From positions 1 to 14,349 of the forward strand of contig JAFAGM010000137.1 of the NCBI GenBank assembly GCA_023422775.1: a stretch of 14,349 nt of DNA. The letters are read 5' to 3'. Source of the DNA: Pseudomonadota bacterium. GTDB lineage: Bacteria; Pseudomonadota; Alphaproteobacteria; Rhizobiales; Xanthobacteraceae. A program made the translations under genes and the position numbers. Below the pieces are notes generated by a model that was given only the letters and a program-made list of their open reading frames with translations, had not been told where the DNA came from and did not search any database. How positions within the stretch are numbered: the first letter of the stretch is position 1; the number at the start of each line of letters is the position of its first letter. Shown piece by piece: positions 7,618-14,349 of the stretch.

Positions 7618-9942
7618 CTAGCGCGACGAGATTATCTTCAGCGGCTCTTCGGACGGCCGACGGCCGTGCGATACGTTCAGGAGTTGCCGGATCCGCGTCG
7701 CCGGGATCGGCGGGCTGAACAGATAGCCCTGCACTTCGCTGACCGTGCCATCGGCGCCGATCAGTTCGAGCTGCTCGTTGGTCTCGACGCCTTCGACCAC
7801 CACCGTCATTCCGAGATCGGCAGACAGCCGCGCCACGCCACGCAGCAGCGTCAGCGGACGGTCGCTGTCGATCCCCTCCAGGAAGGAGCGGTCAATCTTC
7901 ACCTTCTGCAGCGGGAAGTTATGCAGATAGCTCAGGCTCGAATAGCCGGTGCCGAAATCGTCGAGCGAGATCCGCACGCCGAGCGAATGCAGCTGCGACA
8001 GCACATCGTGCGTCAGCTGCGTGTTCCGCAGCAGCGAGGATTCGGTGATCTCGATCTCGAGCCGGTTCGCGGCAAGGCCGGAGACCTCGAGCGCGTAGCG
8101 GACCTCGCTCAGCACGTCGCGCTGATGGAATTGCTGCGGCGAGAAGTTGACCGCGACGCTGACGCCTTCGGGCCACTTCATGCATTCCATGCAGGCCTTG
8201 CGCAAGATCCAGCGGCCGAGGTCGACGATCAGGCCCATGTCCTCGGCGACCGGAATGATGTCGACCGGCGAAACCGTGCCGCGTACCGGATGATTCCAGC
8301 GCAGCAGCGCTTCGCAGGTGGAAATGCGGCCCGATTTGACGTTGACCAGCGGCTGATAGAACAGCTCGAACTCCTCGTTCGCCAGCGCCTTGCGCAGATC
8401 CAGTTCGAGGATGCGGCGCGATTCGACCACCTGCGCCATCTCGTCCCGGAAGAAGCAGAAGGTGCCGCGGCCGTCCGCCTTGGCGCGGTACAGCGCCATG
8501 TCGGCGTTCTTGAGCAGCGTATCGGCGCTGACGCCGCGCGAGGTCATGGCGATGCCGACGCTGGCGCCGATCTCGACCAGATGATTGTCGATCTTGTAGC
8601 GCTCGCTCAGGCGATCGACGATGCGTCGCGCCAGACCCGCCGCGTCGTCGGTGGAATGGATGTTCTGCTGGAACACGACGAACTCGTCGCCGCCGAACCG
8701 CGCCACGAAGTCCTCGGGCCGCAGCATCTCGCGCAGGCGGTCCGCCACCGCGCAAAGCAGCTGGTCGCCGCAGGGGTGACCGAGCGTGTCGTTGACCTGC
8801 TTGAACTGGTCGAGATCGACGAACAACAATGCCGACAGATGTTCGGCGCCCTGCTGGATCGCCAGCAGCCGCCCGATCTCGTCGCGGAAGTTGACCCGGT
8901 TCGGCAGCGTCGTCAGTTCGTCGTAGCGGGCCAGGTGACTGATCCGCGCCTCGGCGTTGCGGCGTTCGGTGATGTCTTCGACCAGGACGACCGCGCCGCC
9001 CCCGCTCATCGGCTGGAAGGTCCATGCCAGCGACCGGCCACGCTGAACGTCGGGATCGGTGGTAATCATGTCGCCGGCCTGGGTATTGACGATCTCCGAC
9101 AGGATCATCTTGCCGCTGGCGGCCGTAATCGAATCCGAGGTGATGCAGGCCGCGATGATGTCGGGCGCGCTGGCGCCGCGCTGGATGAGATCGTCGGACA
9201 GGTTCATCATCTCGCTGAAGCGGTGGTTCATCACCGCGAGCCGGCCGTCGGCGCTGAACATGCACAGGCCGTGCGGCATGTTGTTCAGCGCGGTATCGAA
9301 CTGGCCGGCGAGCGCGGCTTCGCGGAAGCTCGACGTCAGCGCCTTGACGAAGATGGCGTGCAGGCTGAGGTTGATGCCCTTCAGGCCTATGAAAAACAGC
9401 GCCAGCAGCGCCGCGAGACCGATGTAGAAAAAGTCCGCATGCGTCGCCAGCGCCAGCGACATCGGGCCGCAAGCCAGCAGGATGTGATACTGGATCAGCT
9501 TGGGGCGGCCGTAATTGCGGGCCGCGCCACCGGCGGTGTAGCCGACCGTCGTCGCAACGCAGATCATGTGCGCGACAGCGTCGTTGTTTCCGAAAATCGT
9601 GAGGAAGCACCAGATGCCCAGCACCGCGGCATAGACCATGGCGCCGACCGCGTAGCGCGGCTCCCAGTGCCTGGCCTGCTGGAACGAAAGGACCTGGGTG
9701 CGCCGTTCGTATTTGCGCATCTGGAAGGCGCGGAACGTGCCGATGCCGATGATCAGCACCGCACACGGCCACAGCAGCACGTTGCCGGTCTTGAGCGCCG
9801 TCAATACCGCGGCGACGGCGGTGCAGACCGAACCGATGAACATCGGCCAGAAGTTCTGACACATGGAATCGACCAATGCCGCATAGAGGATTGGCTCCAG
9901 CTCTTCCCTACTGCTTCGTTTTTTCTGGTCGACTAACTGCAT
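7618..9942 (-). CDS. Membrane-bound PAS-GGDEF-EAL c-di-GMP signalling protein, 774 aa
   Basis: This protein is built to make and/or degrade cyclic di-GMP. The N-terminal 200 residues contain about five or six membrane helices (roughly 32-50, 54-71, 98-117, 121-138, 150-167, 170-188) that may form a sensor. A PAS domain follows (about 214-325, FDTALNNMPHGLCMF and VLVEDITERRNAEA). The cyclase domain has an intact GGDEF at 417-421 and an intact feedback site RPED at 408-411, five residues ahead. The phosphodiesterase domain has an intact EAL (544-546, in CEALLRW) and the catalytic segments EITESSLL (631-638), DDFGTGYSS (661-669), KIDRSF (682-687) and EGVET (717-721). Both halves therefore look catalytically competent. 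The start at 9942 has only a distant GAGGA, so the exact N-terminus is less certain. It sits between tolB and the acyltransferase, 162 bp from the latter. Confidence 0.95.
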   Translation of the reverse strand: MQLVDQKKRSSREELEPILYAALVDSMCQNFWPMFIGSVCTAVAAVLTALKTGNVLLWPCAVLIIGIGTFRAFQMRKYERRTQVLSFQQARHWEPRYAVGAMVYAAVLGIWCFLTIFGNNDAVAHMICVATTVGYTAGGAARNYGRPKLIQYHILLACGPMSLALATHADFFYIGLAALLALFFIGLKGINLSLHAIFVKALTSSFREAALAGQFDTALNNMPHGLCMFSADGRLAVMNHRFSEMMNLSDDLIQRGASAPDIIAACITSDSITAASGKMILSEIVNTQAGDMITTDPDVQRGRSLAWTFQPMSGGGAVVLVEDITERRNAEARISHLARYDELTTLPNRVNFRDEIGRLLAIQQGAEHLSALLFVDLDQFKQVNDTLGHPCGDQLLCAVADRLREMLRPEDFVARFGGDEFVVFQQNIHSTDDAAGLARRIVDRLSERYKIDNHLVEIGASVGIAMTSRGVSADTLLKNADMALYRAKADGRGTFCFFRDEMAQVVESRRILELDLRKALANEEFELFYQPLVNVKSGRISTCEALLRWNHPVRGTVSPVDIIPVAEDMGLIVDLGRWILRKACMECMKWPEGVSVAVNFSPQQFHQRDVLSEVRYALEVSGLAANRLEIEITESSLLRNTQLTHDVLSQLHSLGVRISLDDFGTGYSSLSYLHNFPLQKVKIDRSFLEGIDSDRPLTLLRGVARLSADLGMTVVVEGVETNEQLELIGADGTVSEVQGYLFSPPIPATRIRQLLNVSHGRRPSEEPLKIISSR

Positions 9943-10074
9943 CGGCAGCGCACGCGTCCTCTTCGGGTGCGTAGTTCTACCCGTCGCAGATGAAGTCTTT
10001 CTGAGCGAACATCGTTAGCGAGAGGTTGTTTTTCTTGCCGAAAGAGGAAATATGCCTTGGAAATCAGCACGCTA

Positions 10075-10087
10075 GGCAAAGTTTGCC
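10075..10087. promoter_or_regulatory. 13-bp inverted repeat between tolB and the GGDEF-EAL gene
   Basis: GGCAAA and TTTGCC are perfect reverse complements around a single central base. The site lies 25 bp after the tolB stop and about 133 bp upstream of the GGDEF-EAL start. It could be an operator for the GGDEF-EAL gene or, as RNA, a weak 4-bp hairpin at the tolB end. No T-run follows. No clear promoter was found in this 169-bp gap. Confidence 0.3.
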
Positions 10088-10111
10088 GATTAACGATACC
10101 GCGAGTTCCCG

Positions 10112-11467
10112 TCAGGACAACAGCGGCGACCAGGCCGGATCGGACGCAAAACCTGGCGTTGGTACGCGCAATTCGTTGCGACCTGAGATGTCGACGGTGT
10201 ACAGCGACGGTCCGCCGCTGCCGCCGGGATCGCGGAAAAACATCACCACCCGGCCGTTCGGCGAGAAGGTCGGACCTTCATTATGGAAGCCGGAGGTGAG
10301 GATACGTTCGCCCGAACCGTCGGTCTTCATGATGCCGATGGCGAAAGCGCCGCCGCCCTGCTTGGTGAAGGCGATGTAATCGCCGCGCGGCGACCAGACC
10401 GGTGTCGAATAGCTGCCTTCGCCGAAGGAGATGCGCTGCGCCCCTCCGCCGGTGGCCGGCATCACGTAGATCTGCGGCTTGCCGCCGCGATCGGAGTCGA
10501 AGCAGATCCGGCTGCCGTCGGGCGAATAGGACGGCGAGGTGTCGATCGCCGGCGTATCGGTCAGCCGCGTCGTCGATTTCGAGCGCAGGTCCATCACGAA
10601 CAGATTGGAGTTGCCGCCCTGCTGCAGGCTCATGATGATGCGCTGGCCGTCCGGCGAGAACCGCGGCGAGAACGACATGCCGGGGAAGTTGCCGACGATC
10701 TCGCGCTGCCCGGTCTCGATGTTGAACAGATAGACCCGCGGATCACCCTGCCCGAACTCCATGTAGGTGATTTCCTGGGTCGACGGCGAGAACCGCGGCG
10801 TCAGCACCAGATCTGAGCCCCTGGTCAGGTACCTGACATTGGCGCCGTCCTGATCCATCAGCGCCAGCCGCTTGACCCGGCGTTCCTTGGAGCCGGTTTC
10901 GTCGATGAACACGACGCGGCTGTCGAAATAGCCCTTCTCGCCGGTCAGCCGCTCTTAGATCTGGTCGGAGATGATGTGCGCGATCCGCCGCCAGTATTCC
11001 GGCGAGGTGAAATACTGCTGGCCGGTGAGCTGCTGGGCAGTATTGACGTCCCAGAGGCGGAATTCCGCCTTGAGGCGGCCGTCGCCCTGCCGCGTCATGC
11101 GCCCGGTGACCAGCGCCTGCGCATTGATCTGCTTCCAGCTCTGGAACTGCGGCGCGACGTCGATGTTGGAGATGCGCTCGATGTAGGCGGCCTGATCGAT
11201 CGGCGCGAACAGCCCGCTGCGCTTGAGATTGTTGGTGATGACCTGGGACACGCCGGCGCCGACCTCGACATCGCCAGGCGTGCCCGCCACGAAATTCGGG
11301 ATCGCGATCGGCAGCGGCGCGACGTCACCGCCGGTCACCGGCACGCGCGCCTGTCCGAACGAGTGCCGGGTGCTGCCCAGCAGCAGGCCGGTCGATGCCA
11401 GCCCCGACAGGAGTTGACGACGATCCATGCGCAACGTTGCATTGGCCGGCTGGTGCTCGCGTGACAT
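10112..11467 (-). pseudogene. tolB: Tol-Pal translocation protein TolB, interrupted by an in-frame stop
   Basis: TolB is the periplasmic beta-propeller protein that links TolA to Pal. The frame from ATG 11467 to TGA 10112 would encode 451 residues, a normal length. A TAA at 10955-10957 (codon 171) interrupts it in the same frame, between ISDQI and ERLTGEKGYFDSR, where the family has Tyr or Phe. One base change (TAC or TAT to TAA) explains it. The part before the stop is the signal peptide plus the N-terminal domain. The part after it contains the propeller blades (RFSPSTQ, RFSPDGQR, SYSPDGSR, WSPRGDY, TFSPNGR, WSPLLS), which bind Pal. The signal region at 14-31 (MDRRQLLSGL) carries twin arginines like a Tat signal. 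The second part has no good start of its own; a GTG at 10912 lacks a ribosome binding site. No other damage is visible, so a recent mutation or a base error are both possible. Confidence 0.88.
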
Positions 11468-11510
11468 CTGATTTGCTCTTAACTTTCCAAACTCATGGCA
11501 TTCGACGTCC

Positions 11511-12452
11511 CTATTGATCCCGGTTATCGAACACGGGAATGAACGCTTGCCATTCGGTGAAATATTGCGCGGGCAGACGATAGGGCGCGCATTCGATAAT
11601 CGCGCGCAGGCCGCTCTCGAGGAAAACTCGCTGGTAGCCGGTGGACGCGGAGGAAAGCGCAACCGGCTGCGCCTCGAGCGTGCCATCCCGCTTGAGCTTG
11701 ATATTGTACTCGACCTCGAACCGCGCCACCTCGAGACCGCCATACGGTTTCTTCCAGCAGCGCAGCACCTGCTCCTTGAACATCGAGCCCCATGTCGCGG
11801 AATTGTTCGCGGCCGCTCCCCTGGCGAGGCCAAGCGCCGCGTTCGAATTCAGCGTGTCGCCGGTGGCCGCATGGCGCGACGGATCGCGCTTGTCGAGCAG
11901 CGCCGCGATCTTGGACTGATCAAAGGTCCGCTCCTTCGGCTTCTGCGGCTCGGGGGGCTTCGCCGCCTGCACCGGCTTCGGCGGCGGCGGCTTCTTCTCT
12001 TCCTTCTTGATCGCTTCGGCGATCGGGTCGGGCTTCACCGGATCGGGCTTCTTCTCGACAGGCTTCGGCTCGTGCTTCGGCTCTTCCTTCGGCTTCTCCA
12101 CGACCTTCGGCGGGTCGGGCTTCTTCTCGACCGGCTTCTCTTCGACCTTCGGCTGCGGCGCCGGCGCGGTCTCGGTCACGACAGGCGCCTTCTCGGTGAT
12201 CTTGCCGACGGCCTCGTCGACCGGCTTGGCTTCGGCGATCTTCTCGACCAGCGGCTTCGGATTGTCCTTCTCGCCGGTCTTCATGCCGGCCATCACCTTG
12301 GCAAGCTGATCGGGCGAGATGACATCGACGGAAACGGAATCCTCGGGCGTCATTTCGAGAGCCTTGGTCGAGAAAGACAGCATAACCGCCCCCAGCACGA
12401 CGACGTGCAGGGCGACCGATGCCAGAACCGTCTTGTCGACCTTGACCTTCAC
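11511..12452 (-). CDS. tolA: Tol-Pal system protein TolA, 313 aa
   Basis: TolA spans the periplasm from the inner membrane and transmits force from the TolQR motor to TolB and Pal. Residues about 9-28 form the single membrane helix and keep the S-x3-H motif (S12, H16), equivalent to E. coli S18 and H22, which contacts TolQ/TolR. A long Lys/Pro/Glu-rich stalk runs about 64-175, with a 24-residue spaced duplication of PVEKKPDP (107-114 and 131-138). The C-terminal domain (about 215-313) has WGSMFKEQVLRCWKKP and ends FIPVFDNRDQ; C232 and C288 may form a disulfide. The start is GTG at 12452, with GGAAGG five bases upstream and no upstream ATG with a better site. It lies 47 bp after tolR and 43 bp before tolB, so it is part of the tolQRAB operon. 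Confidence 0.93.
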   Translation of the reverse strand: MKVKVDKTVLASVALHVVVLGAVMLSFSTKALEMTPEDSVSVDVISPDQLAKVMAGMKTGEKDNPKPLVEKIAEAKPVDEAVGKITEKAPVVTETAPAPQPKVEEKPVEKKPDPPKVVEKPKEEPKHEPKPVEKKPDPVKPDPIAEAIKKEEKKPPPPKPVQAAKPPEPQKPKERTFDQSKIAALLDKRDPSRHAATGDTLNSNAALGLARGAAANNSATWGSMFKEQVLRCWKKPYGGLEVARFEVEYNIKLKRDGTLEAQPVALSSASTGYQRVFLESGLRAIIECAPYRLPAQYFTEWQAFIPVFDNRDQ

Positions 12453-12499
12453 TCGAGCCTTCCCGCTCCCCGTTCAGCCGTCGCGCGCCACAGCATGGC

Positions 12500-12970
12500 T
12501 CATGAGCCTTCCGGAACGATGACGATATTCGCCTTGAACCCCGCCGTCCGAATATACCCCAATAGTTTCATCATATCCGTGTAGCAGACGTCCTTGTCGC
12601 CCCTCAGGTATACCACGCTCTCGGCGTCCGAACGGGTCTCCCGGATCGCCTTGATCTTGGGCAGGAGATCGTCGGCCGAAATCAGCGTGTCCCCGAGATA
12701 GAGCTCGATGTTGGAATTGCAGGTGCCGCCGGTGCGCTTGACCGACAGCGTCAACGGCGGGGCGTTGGCCTGGATCTGCTTGCCGCCGCTGGCGATGGGC
12801 AGATCGATGTCGATGCTCGACGTCATCAGCGGCGCCGCCACCATGAAGATGATCAGCAGCACCAGCATCACGTCGACCATCGGCGTGACGTTGATCTCCG
12901 CCATCACGGCGGCGCGACGCCGGCCGCGGCGTCCGCCACCGCCGGCCGAACCTGCCATGTTCATCGCCAT
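12500..12970 (-). CDS. tolR: Tol-Pal system protein TolR, 156 aa
   Basis: TolR is the ExbD-family stator partner of TolQ in the proton-driven motor of the inner membrane. The single membrane helix (about residues 30-50, MVDVMLVLLIIFMVAAPLM) contains D33, equivalent to the proton-carrying D23 of E. coli TolR. INVTPMVDV just ahead is the family signature. The periplasmic domain (about 60-155) contains two cysteines, C84 and C128, which may pair. The N-terminus is longer than in E. coli, with a Gly/Arg-rich cytoplasmic stretch (GGGGRRGRRR). The start at 12970 has a GAGAG site; M3 and M5 are alternatives that would change little. Gaps to tolQ (37 bp) and tolA (47 bp) fit one operon. Confidence 0.95.
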   Translation of the reverse strand: MAMNMAGSAGGGGRRGRRRAAVMAEINVTPMVDVMLVLLIIFMVAAPLMTSSIDIDLPIASGGKQIQANAPPLTLSVKRTGGTCNSNIELYLGDTLISADDLLPKIKAIRETRSDAESVVYLRGDKDVCYTDMMKLLGYIRTAGFKANIVIVPEGS

Positions 12971-13007
12971 GATCTTGCTCTCACGATGCGCTCGTCATTG
13001 GTCGCCC

Positions 13008-13721
13008 TCACGCCCGTTCGTCGATCTGGCGGGACAGGATGGCTGAAAATTCATCGGCGAAGCCTTCGAGCCGCTGCGCCTGGCGATTCACCTCTGACGT
13101 GAACTTGTTGTAGAAAATGGTCGCGGGGATGGCGGCGATAAGGCCGATCGCGGTGGCAAACAGCGCCTCCGCGATGCCGGGCGCCACCACCGCAAGCGAT
13201 GTGTTTTTCGAGGCCGCGATCGACTGGAAGCTCGACATGATGCCCCAGACGGTTCCGAACAGGCCGACGAACGGCCCGGCCGACCCCACGGTCGCCAGCA
13301 CCAGAAGCCTTCGTTCCAGCCGTTCGACTTCGCGGGCGATGGAGACGTTCATCACCTTCTCGATCCGCATCTGCAGACCGGCAAAGGAGCGCGTCTGACT
13401 CTCGAACGAGCGCTTCCACTCGCGCATGGCCGCGACGAAACACGCCGCCATCGACTGTGTCGGCTTCGCCGACAGCGCGCGGTAGAGTTCCTCGATCGAC
13501 TGCCCCGACCAGAACGCCTGCTCGAAACGGTCCATCGCGCGCTTGGTGCGCGAATACAGAAAGATCTTGTCGATCGCGATCGCCCAGACCCAGACCGAGC
13601 AGGCCAGGAGTCCCAGCATGACGGTCTTCACGACCCAGTGGGCCTGCATGAACAGCGAAATCAGCGAGACGTCGGCGGAAACCAACGGCAGGGCTGCCGG
13701 TGCCACGTCGGCGGGATTCAT
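13008..13721 (-). CDS. tolQ: Tol-Pal system protein TolQ, 237 aa
   Basis: TolQ is the ExbB/MotA-family subunit that forms the proton channel with TolR. Three membrane helices are visible: about 30-52, 140-163 and 175-200. The family motifs GLFGTVWGIM (153-162) and PGIAEALFATAIGLIAAIPA (181-200) are intact. T157 and T190 have the spacing of E. coli T145 and T178, which line the proton path. The start ATG at 13721 has GAGAGGAT seven bases upstream. It is the first gene of tolQRAB in this window. No ybgC (the usual upstream acyl-CoA thioesterase) is present within the 628 bp upstream; it may lie beyond the edge or elsewhere. A CtrA-like box lies about 220 bp upstream. Confidence 0.96.
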   Translation of the reverse strand: MNPADVAPAALPLVSADVSLISLFMQAHWVVKTVMLGLLACSVWVWAIAIDKIFLYSRTKRAMDRFEQAFWSGQSIEELYRALSAKPTQSMAACFVAAMREWKRSFESQTRSFAGLQMRIEKVMNVSIAREVERLERRLLVLATVGSAGPFVGLFGTVWGIMSSFQSIAASKNTSLAVVAPGIAEALFATAIGLIAAIPATIFYNKFTSEVNRQAQRLEGFADEFSAILSRQIDERA

Positions 13722-13942
13722 GAGCGGTATCCTCTCAACGCAAGTGTCCCTATTTCCTCCGGGAGCAAACGGCTGCCGGTTTCACAGCCGCGCGTCGGGC
13801 GCGGCGATATGCGCCAGCGCGAAAGCCTCTCTGGGTGTCGCATGGGGGGCCCGCCGAAAGCCGGGTCCTGCTTCCCCTGCCAACATGTCAAAACGAGGGC
13901 TATCAGCGCGAAATTCCGTCCCTAACCAAACGCTAAGCTTGG

Positions 13943-13958
13943 TTAACTTTCGGTTACC
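13943..13958. promoter_or_regulatory. CtrA-like box upstream of tolQ
   Basis: The plus strand reads TTAA, seven bases, then TTACC; the minus strand reads GGTAA, seven bases, then TTAACC. This is one mismatch from TTAA-N7-TTAAC. It lies about 222 bp upstream of the tolQ start, in the only AT-richer part of the gap. If tolQ transcription starts near here, the leader would be long (about 200 bases). I could not place a convincing -10. Confidence 0.4.
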
Positions 13959-14179
13959 AAAGGAGAATTTGGCAGCCGGAAATCGAGGCCGACCGGGCGG
14001 TTAGAGCGGTTCGAGGGACAGGTTCCGTGGTCCTCCAGGGTTTCGGGGCGCCGGTGGGAGCACCCTTCCGAGGGCCGCTCACTGCCCTGTCCGGTGAAGT
14101 TCGCCCTCTCCGCGTCACTACGAGCGAGCCGAAGCCATCCAGAACTCGCCGCCACCAGAGATCGTCGTCCTCCGCGCAG

Positions 14180-14248
14180 GCGGGGGATCCAGTACGCCGA
14201 GGCTTCTCGAGCCAATCATAGGCGTCTCTGGAATACTGGATCACCCGC
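14180..14248. repeat. Interspersed inverted repeat (Bradyrhizobium-type)
   Basis: Arms GCGGGGGATCCAGTA (14180-14194) and TACTGGATCACCCGC (14234-14248) are reverse complements with one mismatch, 39 bases apart. The surrounding sequence (CGTCGTCCTCCGCGCAGGCGGG ahead, CGCTTTCGCG after, and the internal TCTCTGGAATACTGGATC) matches, from memory, a repeat seen between genes across Bradyrhizobium genomes. It is also the source of many spurious short ORFs annotated with '..GSPACA.DD..' peptides. Confidence 0.7.
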
Positions 14249-14278
14249 TTTCGCGCATAGGCGTTAAGTTTAGACTTG

Positions 14279-14308
14279 CATGCTGGAATCACTCGTGATT
14301 CGAGCATG
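14279..14308. promoter_or_regulatory. 30-bp near-perfect dyad
   Basis: CATGCT (14279-14284) pairs with AGCATG (14303-14308), and AATCAC (14287-14292) with GTGATT (14295-14300), about a TC centre. G14286 pairs with C14301; only G14285/G14302 fails, giving 13 of 14 symmetric pairs. This is too long and regular to be ordinary, and no T-run follows on either strand. It could be an operator for a dimeric regulator or a structured RNA element. It does not match the CRP, FNR or FixK consensus. Confidence 0.5.
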
Positions 14309-14324
14309 ATATGACTCACGAATC
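14286..14324. promoter_or_regulatory. Cluster of four GANTC (CcrM-type) sites
   Basis: GAATC (14286-14290), GATTC (14297-14301), GACTC (14313-14317) and GAATC (14320-14324) lie within 39 bp. GANTC is the target of the cell-cycle methyltransferase CcrM in alphaproteobacteria and of methylation-sensitive regulation by GcrA. The first two sites are mirror images inside the dyad. The sites are certain; a regulatory role is inferred. Confidence 0.5.
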
Positions 14325-14349
14325 GCTTGTAAATGAAGACTGGACGAGA

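Larger units (their letters stand above)
13722..14349. other. Long non-coding region upstream of tolQ
   Basis: I see no credible gene in these 628 bp. The open frames here carry no protein-like sequence, and the longest (minus strand, 13954-14319) runs through a repeat. The region contains the CtrA-like box, an interspersed repeat, a 30-bp dyad and a cluster of GANTC sites, listed separately. A consensus -35 (TTGACA on the minus strand, 13886-13891) has no matching -10. The stretch 13990-14160 holds nothing I recognise. Confidence 0.6.

Noticed and set aside
7666..9936. 756-codon open frame on the plus strand
   Set aside because: It mirrors the GGDEF-EAL gene, whose motifs are intact on the other strand. 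The composition is that of an antisense frame in GC-rich DNA.
10112..10912. C-terminal tolB piece as a separate gene starting at GTG 10912
   Set aside because: The GTG is an internal Val codon of TolB, has no ribosome binding site or signal peptide, and is in phase with the N-terminal part.
13876..13897. Sigma-70 promoter from TTGACA at 13886-13891 (minus strand)
   Set aside because: The -35 is perfect, but no acceptable -10 lies 16-18 bases downstream, and the sequence does not fit sigma-54 spacing either.
13954..14319. 121-codon minus-strand frame upstream of tolQ
   Set aside because: It runs through the interspersed repeat and the dyad. The peptide is the usual spurious translation of this repeat, and no ribosome binding site supports it.

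Overview
The window comes from the chromosome of a GC-rich alphaproteobacterium, most likely Bradyrhizobium or a close relative in the Nitrobacteraceae. The evidence is the alphaproteobacterial Tol-Pal / cpoB / tilS / ftsH gene order, protein sequences that look like those of Bradyrhizobium, two intergenic palindromic repeats of a kind scattered through such genomes, and CtrA-type (TTAA-N7-TTAA) and CcrM-type (GANTC) motifs. This placement is from memory and was not checked by a search.

Layout, left to right. (1) On the + strand is the 3' third of metE (cobalamin-independent methionine synthase, cut by the window edge), followed by a 64-residue protein of unknown function. (2) A convergent intergenic region holds a 30-bp-arm palindromic repeat and the ftsH terminator. 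(3) Every other intact gene is on the minus strand. In transcriptional order, from the right edge leftward, these are tolQ, tolR, tolA, tolB, a membrane PAS-GGDEF-EAL protein, a FeeM-like (LuxI-superfamily) acyltransferase, pal, cpoB (ybgF), tilS and ftsH. tolQRAB are tightly packed, with gaps of 37, 47 and 43 bp. The two signalling-type genes sit between tolB and pal, where tolB and pal are usually neighbours.

How the genes work together. TolQ, TolR and TolA form the proton-driven inner-membrane motor. TolB and the lipoprotein Pal link it to the outer membrane and peptidoglycan, and CpoB is the periplasmic partner. The system pulls the outer membrane inward at division. FtsH (membrane quality-control protease) and TilS (lysidine in tRNA-Ile) are housekeeping neighbours.

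Main points of interest. tolB carries an in-frame TAA at codon 171 where the family has an aromatic residue, separating its N-terminal domain from the Pal-binding propeller; this is either a real lesion or a base error. CtrA-like boxes lie upstream of the acyltransferase (perfect TTAA-N7-TTAAC), tolQ (one mismatch) and pal (half-site), which suggests cell-cycle control. A 30-bp dyad holding two of four clustered GANTC sites lies near the right edge. A short plus-strand remnant of an alpha/beta hydrolase C-terminus lies between pal and cpoB. I found no RNA genes, insertion sequences, CRISPR arrays or phage genes.
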